Source of the DNA: Fimbriimonas ginsengisoli
Lineage (GTDB): Bacteria > Armatimonadota > Fimbriimonadia > Fimbriimonadales > Fimbriimonadaceae
Direction: 5' to 3'
Assembly (NCBI GenBank): GCA_016179045.1
Contig: JACOSL010000052.1
Span: 1 to 34,492, forward strand
DNA: 34,492 bases
Below are positions 23,352 through 29,997 of this stretch, in pieces. The notes under the pieces were generated by a model. The model was not told where the DNA came from. It made no database searches and worked only from the letters and a program-made list of their open reading frames with translations. Position 1 is the stretch's first letter; the number at the start of each line of letters is the position of its first letter. Both the position numbers and the translations under genes were made by a program.

Positions 23352-24043
23352 CGGAGCACCTCGGGAATCGCGATCAGCGACGCGATGTATGGCGGTACGC
23401 AATCGAATCGCGAACGGTCGACAAGCATGGCCGCCATGCCTGCGTTTCTCGCTCCCTCCAAATCGTCGATAGGGTCGTCGCCAACATGCAGCATTTCGGC
23501 GGGCATCACCCCGGCGCGTCCGCTGGCGATGCCGAAAAGCCTCGGGTCGGGCTTTTCCGAACCTTCCTCGAGGCTCGCGATGACGAAGGAAAACCGGTCG
23601 AGCACGCCCAGCATTCTGAGAATTCGATGGAGGCTGTAATCCCAGTTGGAGATAACTCCGATCGTCGCGCGCGATCGGATCGCGTCGAGGGCAGGCATCA
23701 CATCGTGATACAGTGAAAAGTAGTCCTGGTCGGGCCCGTAGAGAATGTCGCGCGTTGCGTCCATGACCTCGTCTAGCCTTGACGCCGGCTGCCCGTATTC
23801 CACGAGCCAGTCCCCAAGCAGCCGCCCCCAAAACGCGTCCCCTTCGATCTCGCTTCGAAGCAAGTTGACTGCTTGATACTCGACCCAGCGGGAGCCGAGG
23901 CTTGCCTGCAACCGTGCTGGCGCCGCCTCGCGGTCGACCGGCAAGGAAAGGAGGTCGATCAGGTCGCGTCCCAGCCTTGCCGGGCTCCAACGCGTGTCGA
24001 CGAGAGTGCCCTGCGCGTCGAAGGTGATCACCTTCGGGCTCAA
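23339..24043 (-). CDS. HAD-superfamily hydrolase, REG-2/HDHD3-like
   Basis: A 234-residue protein. Motif I is ITFDAQGTLVDT: the nucleophile Asp is present but the usual second Asp (DxDGT) is Gln, as in haloacid-dehalogenase and REG-2-like subgroups. Motif II is IGVISNWD, the motif III lysine is in EEGSEKPDP, and motif IV is HVGDDPIDDLEGARNAG. The cap between motifs I and II is helical. Substrate unknown; a small-molecule phosphatase is likely. The start TTG 24043 (SPKVITF) is preferred over GTG 24127 because a TAGAAT promoter box at 24098-24093 lies between them. First gene of the five-gene overlapping operon; it overlaps queA by 13 bases. Confidence 0.75.
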   Translation of the reverse strand: MSPKVITFDAQGTLVDTRWSPARLGRDLIDLLSLPVDREAAPARLQASLGSRWVEYQAVNLLRSEIEGDAFWGRLLGDWLVEYGQPASRLDEVMDATRDILYGPDQDYFSLYHDVMPALDAIRSRATIGVISNWDYSLHRILRMLGVLDRFSFVIASLEEGSEKPDPRLFGIASGRAGVMPAEMLHVGDDPIDDLEGARNAGMAAMLVDRSRFDCVPPYIASLIAIPEVLRWTS

Positions 24044-24092
24044 GGCGCATTTCCCCCGGCAAGTAGAAGTCGAGCGGTAGTCAAGACGCCCG

Positions 24093-24098
24093 ATTCTA
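24093..24098 (-). promoter_or_regulatory. -10-like box TAGAAT for the HAD-queA-HTH-GT4 operon
   Basis: Minus-strand TAGAAT, 49 bases before TTG 24043. It lies inside the gap divergent to the gene at 24207. It matches the box upstream of rplK and supports TTG 24043 as the HAD start. Confidence 0.4.
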
Positions 24099-24180
24099 CG
24101 CCGGGCGGCCCATTGGGCGTAACGCACACGCGCACTGGGCAGTAGAACTCATGTCGGCCCTATGGCGTCATTCCCGTCGT

Positions 24181-24188
24181 TGTAAACT
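24181..24188 (+). promoter_or_regulatory. -10-like box TGTAAACT
   Basis: The same octamer as at 1040, 1769 and 31993, here 18 bases before ATG 24207. GAGG lies about 7 bases before the ATG, so this gene has a short leader with a weak Shine-Dalgarno site. Confidence 0.45.
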
Positions 24189-24206
24189 CCGGCACGAGGT
24201 TTTTTC

Positions 24207-24962
24207 ATGAACAAGCTCCACCTTTCCGGCGCGATCGCCGCCCTCATCCTTCCCGGCCTGGCCGGCGCCTGGCAGCAGACGCCCACTATGACGCCGCCCG
24301 CCACCGCCGCCCCCACCCAAGAAGTGGCCGCAACCTATTCGCTCAAGCGTGTGGCCAAAGCAGGCGACGTGCTCAAGTTCAAGCTGGGCGCCGAGCTCGA
24401 GATGGGCGGCCAGAACATCTCGTTCAGCGCGCTCATGACCGAGACGGTCAAGGAAGTGGCCGACAACGGCAACTACAAGATCGCATCGGGCCAGACCGAC
24501 GCAAAGATCAACATGGGCGGGCAGGAGCAGGACATACCTTCTCGCGATGCCGACAACGAAGTGACCTATACCCCGCTCGGCGAAATCGTGGATGTCAAGG
24601 CGGACGGCATCGAGGGCGCGCGCCGCTTCGGCAACTTGCAGATCCTCCGTGCGCCCGACAGCCCGGTGAAGGTGGGCGACTCGTGGACGTATAAGGGCGC
24701 CGCCGACGCTAAGGCGGGCGTGGTCGCCTTCACCGCCGACTACAAGGTGCTCGCGGCCGAGAAGGTGGGCGATCTTGACACTATCAAGCTCAAGTGCACG
24801 ATCAAGGAAACGGAGGGCGCGGAGCCTGCCTCGTCCGACGGCACCGTGTGGGTCGAGGCGAAGAATTTCTCGATGGTGAAGGTCGAGACCACGTGGACCA
24901 ACATGCCCGTGCCGGGCGCGCCGGGGCCGATCAATGCGAAGGTGACGATCACGAGAGTCTAG
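24207..24962 (+). CDS. Secreted protein of unknown function (DUF6263-like)
   Basis: A 251-residue protein with a signal peptide (KLHLSGAIAALILPGLAGAW) and a Thr/Pro/Ala linker. The mature part is beta-rich with regular repeating strands (LKFKLGAELEMGG, GNYKIASGQTDAKINMGGQEQD) and SPVKVGDSWTYKG near residue 150, a segment seen in exported proteins of the DUF6263 type. No catalytic motif is visible. It is monocistronic, with its own TGTAAACT box, and is followed by a degenerate copy of the end of the FmdB-like gene and a convergent hairpin. Probably periplasmic or extracellular; role unknown. Confidence 0.65.
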   Translation: MNKLHLSGAIAALILPGLAGAWQQTPTMTPPATAAPTQEVAATYSLKRVAKAGDVLKFKLGAELEMGGQNISFSALMTETVKEVADNGNYKIASGQTDAKINMGGQEQDIPSRDADNEVTYTPLGEIVDVKADGIEGARRFGNLQILRAPDSPVKVGDSWTYKGAADAKAGVVAFTADYKVLAAEKVGDLDTIKLKCTIKETEGAEPASSDGTVWVEAKNFSMVKVETTWTNMPVPGAPGPINAKVTITRV

Positions 24963-24970
24963 GGGCCGAG

Positions 24971-25001
24971 CCATCGTCGGACTCGCCACCCATATCGCAT
25001 T
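24971..25001. repeat. Near-duplicate of the 3' end of the FmdB-like gene
   Basis: This 31-base block matches 25181-25211 at 27 of 31 positions, offset by exactly 210 bases. On the minus strand the second block encodes the last residues of the FmdB-like protein (DMGGESDDE region). The first copy sits beyond that gene with no coding frame attached, so it may be a relic of a small duplication. Confidence 0.6.
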
Positions 25002-25051
25002 TTTGGGGCAGCATGCCTCGGAATCGCTGCCGGATGGACCGTGCCCGCCAG

Positions 25052-25095
25052 ATGTTGAGGCTTATCCGGGCATCCAGAAGTTAGAGCCTCAGCAT
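25052..25095. terminator. Hairpin between convergent genes
   Basis: ATGTTGAGGCT and AGCCTCAGCAT form an 11-bp stem (one G-T pair) with a 22-base loop, roughly in the middle of the convergent gap 24963-25177. It may end transcription from both sides. The rest of the gap holds the duplicate block at 24971 and nothing else recognised. Confidence 0.4.
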
Positions 25096-25177
25096 TCGCG
25101 GCACAAACCTCCCAGGATTGCCGCGGCATAGCGAACCCGTGCTTGCCTCATGCCTGGAATCGCGATGGTCTGGCCGC

Positions 25178-25504
25178 CTACTCATCGTCTGACTCGCCGC
25201 CCATATCGGATTCGAACATCTCTTCCATTTCGTCCGAGAGGTCCTCGTCCATGGCTTTGCCCATTTCACGGACCGCTCGGCGCATTTCGGCGGGGCTTTC
25301 CGGTTCGCCCATCCCTTCGAGGTCGTCGGCGATTTCGTCCACCCGGTCGTCCTCGTTGCGCAGCCGGGCGAAGCGGCTGACGAGCCGCCGGGCGTGCTTG
25401 CCGCCGCAGTGGGGGCACGACTCGCTGTCGGGCTCGGCGGTCATGCCGAGAAGGGCGGAGAACTTGCGCCCGCAATCCGGGCAAAGGTAGTCGTAGACCG
25501 GCAT
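25178..25504 (-). CDS. FmdB-family zinc-ribbon protein
   Basis: A 108-residue protein. The N-terminus MPVYDYLCPDCGRKF is the FmdB zinc-ribbon start, with C8/C11 and the second pair C30/C33 in ESCPHCGGKHARRL. The C-terminal half is strongly acidic and helical (DLEGMGEPES to ESDDE). FmdB proteins are annotated as regulatory but their biochemical role is largely undefined. It starts 15 bases after motB, so it is probably co-transcribed with motA-motB. A small duplicate of its 3' end lies downstream at 24971-25001. Confidence 0.85.
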   Translation of the reverse strand: MPVYDYLCPDCGRKFSALLGMTAEPDSESCPHCGGKHARRLVSRFARLRNEDDRVDEIADDLEGMGEPESPAEMRRAVREMGKAMDEDLSDEMEEMFESDMGGESDDE

Positions 25505-25519
25505 CGCGCCGACGGTAGG

Positions 25520-26428
25520 TTACCGGCTAGGGGTCGCGGCGAGCGCATCCAGCTTGCGATCGGCCACAATCGGCGCGTTGGGCGCGATCTGGACCGGATC
25601 GCGAAAGGCGCCTTGCCGGTCGGTGTCAAAGGCGCCCTTCGGCAGATCGACCACCGGCTCGTTCACGTCGCGGAACGGCAGCAGCACGGTGACGCGTCGG
25701 TTCGAGAAGTGTAACGGGTCTTCGGGCTTCTTAAGCTTGGTCGCCGCGTAGCCGCGCACCTGCATGACTTGCGATTCGCCCACCCCGTCCGCCTCGAGCG
25801 CGCGCCGGAGGGCGTTGGCGCGATCCGCGCTGAGGTCCCAGTTCGTATAGCTCGTGCTCGGATAGGGCGACGCGTCGGTATGCCCCTCGATCACCATCTT
25901 GCGGCCCGACTTGGCAAGGACAGGCGCGATCTGGGCGATCAGTCGCTGGGCGAGGGGCCGGATGACGGCGCTGCCGCTTTCGAAGAACACCGCGCCCGTG
26001 TTCTCGACGAGCTCGATCTGAAGGCCCTCCTGGGTCACCGTCATCTCCACCTGCTTCATCAGCGACCCCAAGTTGGGGTCCGCTTCGATCTGCTTGTCGA
26101 GCTCTTTCTGCAGCTCGCGAAGCCGCTTTTCTTCTTCGATCTTCGGCTGTTGGATCGATGGAGTCGGCGAGGGTTTGGGCGGGGGGCCTTGCAGGTTGAT
26201 GATGCTCTTGCTGCGCGGCATGTTCTTCATGAAGCCGATGGGGTCGTTAAAATATCCCTGGATTTGCGCGCGGGTCTGGTCAGAAAGGCCCATGATCCAC
26301 ATCACCATGAAGAACGCCATCATCGCAGTGACGAAGTCGGCGTAAGCCACCTTCCACGAGCCTCCGTGGTGGGCTTGGCCTTCATGCCCCTTCTTTCGCT
26401 TGATGATGACGGGAGTGCCTTCGTTCAT
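25520..26428 (-). CDS. motB: Flagellar motor stator protein MotB
   Basis: A 302-residue protein. The N-terminal positively charged segment (KRKKGHEGQAHHGG) precedes one TM helix VAYADFVTAMMAFFMVMWIMG with the ion-binding Asp31. A plug/linker follows, with LRELQKELDKQI as a coiled coil, then an OmpA-like peptidoglycan-binding domain with MVIEGHTDASPYP and ANALRRALEADGV. A C-terminal extension of about 50 residues goes beyond the usual domain. It starts 16 bases after motA. Together MotA and MotB form the ion-driven stator of the flagellar motor; FlgM at 7135 fits a motile organism. Confidence 0.9.
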   Translation of the reverse strand: MNEGTPVIIKRKKGHEGQAHHGGSWKVAYADFVTAMMAFFMVMWIMGLSDQTRAQIQGYFNDPIGFMKNMPRSKSIINLQGPPPKPSPTPSIQQPKIEEEKRLRELQKELDKQIEADPNLGSLMKQVEMTVTQEGLQIELVENTGAVFFESGSAVIRPLAQRLIAQIAPVLAKSGRKMVIEGHTDASPYPSTSYTNWDLSADRANALRRALEADGVGESQVMQVRGYAATKLKKPEDPLHFSNRRVTVLLPFRDVNEPVVDLPKGAFDTDRQGAFRDPVQIAPNAPIVADRKLDALAATPSR

Positions 26429-26444
26429 GCCGGGTTAGCGCGCC

Positions 26445-27305
26445 TCAGGCGGCCGCCTTCTCCTTCACCGTCTTCTCCATCTCCGCGAAGCCGGGCCGGA
26501 CCGAGGGCTCCACGTTGCGCCGCGCGAACTCGACGCACGTGATCGGCGATTCGCCACGCGCAAAGCTGAATAGGGCGAACCGGATGCAGTTCAGGAACTG
26601 CTCCTCGGTCTTCAGGCGCAGTTCGAGGGCGCGGCTGAGCGGGCCGAACACCCCATAGGCGAGCAAAATGCCCAGAAAGGTTCCCACGAGGGCGGCGGCG
26701 ACCGATTCGCCGATCTCGGAGGCGTTGCCGCCGATCTTGCCCATCGTGATGATCACGCCGAGCACGGCGGCCACGATGCCAAAGCCGGGCATCGCGTCCC
26801 CGACGGTTTGGAAGGCCTCGACGGGCACCTTGGATTCGGTGTGCGCGACCTCAAGATCGAGTTCCATCATCTCGGCGAGGTCGTGGGGGCCGACCGCGCC
26901 GGTGAGGATCACCTTCATCGTGTCGCAAAAGAAGTTCACCGCGTGGTGGTTGCCAAGGAAGGTGGGATAGCGGCCGATGATGTCGCTCTTTTCGGGGTTT
27001 TCGACGTGGCGCTCGAGGCCGAGCAGCCCTTCCTTGCGGGCCACGTTGAACAGCTGGTACATCATCTTGAACAGGTCGAGGTAGGCCTGTTTGGTGTACG
27101 GGTCGGGTTTCATTAGCCCGGTGGCGACCTTCAGGGACGCCTTGACGTTCTTCATCCCGTTCGCGGCAAGGAATGAGCCGAAGCCGGCGCCGCCGATGAT
27201 GATGATCTCGTTGACCTGGATAAGCACGGCCATGTTGCCGCCGTGCATGAGGTAGCCGACGAGCACGGCGCCCATCACCGCTACGATGCCCAGAATGACA
27301 AACAT
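26445..27305 (-). CDS. motA: Flagellar motor stator protein MotA
   Basis: A 286-residue inner-membrane protein with the four-helix MotA topology: FVILGIVAVMGAVLVGYLM and EIIIIGGAGFGSFLAANG at the N-terminus, a large cytoplasmic loop with KMMYQLFNVARKEGLLGLERHVENP, then PGFGIVAAVLGVIITMG and a last helix near AALVGTFLGILLAYGVFGPL. The cytoplasmic loop normally contacts FliG. It is the first gene of motA-motB-fmdB on the minus strand, divergent from mutL. No strong promoter was identified in the 209-base divergent gap; an inverted GGGGG...CCCCC element near 27354-27373 is the only other structure there. Confidence 0.9.
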   Translation of the reverse strand: MFVILGIVAVMGAVLVGYLMHGGNMAVLIQVNEIIIIGGAGFGSFLAANGMKNVKASLKVATGLMKPDPYTKQAYLDLFKMMYQLFNVARKEGLLGLERHVENPEKSDIIGRYPTFLGNHHAVNFFCDTMKVILTGAVGPHDLAEMMELDLEVAHTESKVPVEAFQTVGDAMPGFGIVAAVLGVIITMGKIGGNASEIGESVAAALVGTFLGILLAYGVFGPLSRALELRLKTEEQFLNCIRFALFSFARGESPITCVEFARRNVEPSVRPGFAEMEKTVKEKAAA

Positions 27306-27495
27306 CTGCCGCTTTCGACCCCGCTCCTAGCCTTTCCATGGTCGACCGCATCGGGGGCGTGTTGACACCCCCGACCTTTGCGCGCGCTATGGCCGACCCT
27401 GGTGGAATCATCGGCATCCGGGGGGGCTCGGAGTAGGCTTGCGGGCCGGGCGGAATCAGGCTTTTAGTAGCGGCGGCGGGGCCCCGACAGGCGTC

Positions 27496-27501
27496 TACAA
27501 T
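27496..27501 (+). promoter_or_regulatory. -10-like box TACAAT for mutL-ruvC
   Basis: TACAAT, 13 bases before ATG 27515. It overlaps an earlier in-frame ATG (27500), which is therefore unlikely to be the start. The resulting leader would be only a few bases. Confidence 0.45.
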
Positions 27502-27514
27502 GGGAAGAAGCCCC

Positions 27515-29290
27515 ATGCCCGCCGCCCTCGCCAAAGTCGTGCTCCTCGACGCCCATACGGTGAACCAGATCGCCGCGGGCGAGGTGGTGGAGCGGCCGGC
27601 GGCGGCGCTGAAGGAGTTGCTGGAAAACGCAATCGACGCGGGCGCGCGGCGCATCGAGGTGGAGCTTCGCGACAGCGGCCGAACCCTCATACGGGTAAGC
27701 GACGACGGCGAAGGGATGAGCTTGGAAGACGCTCGTTCCGCCCTTCAGCGCCACGCCACCTCCAAGATCCGGTCCGCCGAAGACCTGCGCGCGGTGCGCA
27801 CGCTCGGCTTCCGGGGTGAGGCCCTGCCCTCGATCGCCTCGGTTTCGCGCCTCACCCTTTCGACGGGCACGTCCGACGGGCTCAGGTCTGTGCTCCGTGT
27901 GGAAGGTTCAAGCGTGCTCGAACCGGAGGCGGCATCGGGGCCCAGAGGAGCGGAGGTGCGGGTCGAGGACCTGTTTTATAACACTCCCGCTCGTCTCAAG
28001 TTCCTTAAATCCGACACGACCGAGCTTGGTGCATGCTTCGAGGCGCTTTCGCGAACGGCGCTCGCCTATCCGGAGATCGCCTTTACGCTCACCCACAACG
28101 GCCAGGCCGCGCTATCGACCACGGGTTCGGGCGACTTGCTCGAGGCGATCGCGAGCGTTTGGAGCCGCGACATCGCCCGAACGCTCGCCGAGGTGAGCGC
28201 CGAGATCGCGGGCATGCGCGTGTTCGGCTTCGTGAGCCCGCCTCACGTCACCCGCCCGACCCGGGCTTACCAGTTTCTTTGGGTGAACGGGCGTCCGATC
28301 CGGTCCCGCGCGCTAACCGCCGCGATCGATCAGGCTTACCGCGACCTTACTCCCGAAAAGCGCTATCCGGTGGTGGCGCTCGGCATAGAAATAGATCCCG
28401 AGCGGCTGGACGTGAACGTTTCGCCCACCAAGAGCGAGGTGAAGTTCCAGCAAGAGGGCGCCGCGTTCGATGCGGTGCGCCTCGCGATCAAGGGGGCGCT
28501 CGCCGAACACGGAATGATGCCGAGCGTGGAGGCGGTGCTTCGCGCCAACGAGGCGCTTGCCGCCGCGTCTTGGCCTGCCGTCGATCTCGGCGGCCTATCC
28601 TTCCGCGCCCAATCGCCCCTTTCCGACATGCGCGTGCCGCTTGAGGGCTCGGGGCTGACCACCGACGCTCCGGCGGCGCTCTCGACGAGCCGCTACCCGT
28701 TCGCCGAGCTTCTCGAGGGCCTGCGCGTGCTTGGGCAGGCGATGGCCACGTTCATCGTGGCGGAAACCGCCCGCGGCATTGTGATCATCGACCAGCACGT
28801 GGCCCACGAGCGCATCCTCTACGAGTATCTGTGCGGCCTGCGGGGGCCGACCGCGATCGAAAAGCAAGCCTTGCTCACTCCGCTCACCCTCGAACTCGAC
28901 CGGCGGGCCGCCGTGCTCCTGCGCGAGCGGCTCGGCGAGATCGAGGCGGTGGGCTTCGACCTGGAGCCTTTTGGCGGCGAGAGCTATCTAGTTCGAGCCG
29001 CGCCCGCCGCCCTCGGTGGGAAGGACCCGATCCGGGCGTTGCGCGACCTCGTCGATGAGTTAGTGGATTCGGCGGTCACCCGTCGCCTCGCCCCCACCCG
29101 CGAGCAGATTTGGATCACCGCGTCCTGCAAGATGGCGGTGAAGGCGGGCGATTCGCTCGGCCTCGCCGAAATGGAGAGGTTGATCGTCGATCTCGCTTCG
29201 ACCGAGAACCCCTACATGTGCCCGCACGGGCGGCCGATCACCCTCACGCTGGGCCGCGACGAACTCATGCGGAAGTTCAAGCGCGCATGA
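27515..29290 (+). CDS. mutL: DNA mismatch repair protein MutL
   Basis: A 591-residue protein. The N-terminal GHKL ATPase has VNQIAAGEVVERPAAALKEL, ELLENAIDAGA (catalytic Glu and metal Asn), DDGEGM and GFRGEALPSI. The C-terminal dimerisation/endonuclease domain has DQHVAHERILYE (from D426), CPHGRP and SCKMAVKAGD. The first motif corresponds to the endonuclease DQHA(X)2E(X)4E with Val in place of Ala, so nicking activity is probable, as expected in bacteria without MutH. The start 27515 (MPAALAKV) fits the TACAAT box; 27500 is an alternative. It overlaps ruvC by four bases (ATGA). Confidence 0.93.
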   Translation: MPAALAKVVLLDAHTVNQIAAGEVVERPAAALKELLENAIDAGARRIEVELRDSGRTLIRVSDDGEGMSLEDARSALQRHATSKIRSAEDLRAVRTLGFRGEALPSIASVSRLTLSTGTSDGLRSVLRVEGSSVLEPEAASGPRGAEVRVEDLFYNTPARLKFLKSDTTELGACFEALSRTALAYPEIAFTLTHNGQAALSTTGSGDLLEAIASVWSRDIARTLAEVSAEIAGMRVFGFVSPPHVTRPTRAYQFLWVNGRPIRSRALTAAIDQAYRDLTPEKRYPVVALGIEIDPERLDVNVSPTKSEVKFQQEGAAFDAVRLAIKGALAEHGMMPSVEAVLRANEALAAASWPAVDLGGLSFRAQSPLSDMRVPLEGSGLTTDAPAALSTSRYPFAELLEGLRVLGQAMATFIVAETARGIVIIDQHVAHERILYEYLCGLRGPTAIEKQALLTPLTLELDRRAAVLLRERLGEIEAVGFDLEPFGGESYLVRAAPAALGGKDPIRALRDLVDELVDSAVTRRLAPTREQIWITASCKMAVKAGDSLGLAEMERLIVDLASTENPYMCPHGRPITLTLGRDELMRKFKRA

Positions 29291-29790
29291 GGATACTCGG
29301 CATCGATCCCGGCCTCGAGCGCATCGGCTATGGCCTCATCGAGCTGTCCGGCTCGCGCCTGACCGCCCTCGACTACGGCCTGCTCGAAACGCCGCGCATC
29401 GCGCTGCCGGAGCGGCTGTCGATCCTGTTTGACCGCGCGAGCGAGCTGATCGAAAGGTCGGAGGCGGACGCGATGGCCTGCGAGCGGCTGCTGTTCACGG
29501 TGAACAAGACCACCGCGATGGATGTAGCCAAGGCGGTGGGGGTGGTGCTGCTTGCGGCGAGCCGCCGCGGCCTGCCGTGTTGCGAATACAGCCCGCCCGA
29601 GGTGAAGCAGGCGGTGGTTGGCAACGGCTCGGCCGATAAGAGGCAGGTTCAGTTCATGGTGGTGCGTTTGCTGAATCTAACGAAGCCGCCCAAGCCCGAC
29701 GATGTGGCCGACGCGCTCGCGGTCGCTATTTGCCACGCGTACCGGGCGGGCAACGCTGCCGTCGCTCAGAGCCTCAGCTTGAAGTCATAG
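29287..29790 (+). CDS. ruvC: Crossover junction endodeoxyribonuclease RuvC
   Basis: A 167-residue Holliday junction resolvase with the RNase H-like fold. The four acidic metal-binding residues expected in the family are visible: D7 in ILGIDPG, E66 in ACERLLF, and D139 and D142 in PDDVADALAVAICH. The length is normal. The ATG overlaps the mutL stop, so the two repair genes are translationally coupled. ruvA and ruvB are not in the window; a block of dispersed repeats follows. Confidence 0.92.
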   Translation: MRILGIDPGLERIGYGLIELSGSRLTALDYGLLETPRIALPERLSILFDRASELIERSEADAMACERLLFTVNKTTAMDVAKAVGVVLLAASRRGLPCCEYSPPEVKQAVVGNGSADKRQVQFMVVRLLNLTKPPKPDDVADALAVAICHAYRAGNAAVAQSLSLKS

Positions 29791-29796
29791 GGGGTC

Positions 29797-29930
29797 GGGT
29801 GGCATGGGTTTCAACCCGTGCCCTTTAGCCGGTTGCTCCAACCACGGGCTCGAGGTTCGGGTGGCATGGGTTTCAACCCGTGCTCATAACAGGCTGCACT
29901 CTTACCACGGGCTAAAGCCCATGGCACCCA
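29797..29930. repeat. Two units of a CATGGGTTTCAACCCGTG palindromic repeat
   Basis: GGTGGCATGGGTTTCAACCCG is repeated at about 29799-29819 and 29860-29880, about 61 bases apart. Each is followed by a CCACGGGCT arm (29842-29850 and 29905-29913); the second arm continues to AAAGCCCATGGCACC. Each unit can fold back on itself, and GGGTTTCAACCC is also a small hairpin. It looks like a dispersed non-coding element after ruvC. Confidence 0.7.
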
Positions 29931-29945
29931 AGGGCGGCCCCTCCC

Positions 29946-29993
29946 AGGCCATGCAAAGCCACGCAATGCCACCGCAAAGCAATCGCAAAGCTC
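29946..29993 (+). repeat. GCAAAGCCAC-type dispersed repeat, copy 3
   Basis: This copy contains GCCATGCAAAGCCAC, GCAATGCCACC and CGCAAAGCTCCC, matching copy 1 (8868-8909, opposite strand) in two exact blocks of 15 and 12 bases. It lies directly after the stop of the GH20-like gene. Confidence 0.6.
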
Positions 29994-29997
29994 CCCC

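Noticed and set aside
27362-27386. TTGACA as a possible -35 element for mutL.
   Set aside because: At 17-18 bases spacing there is no good -10 hexamer, and the TACAAT box near the mutL start is far away from it.
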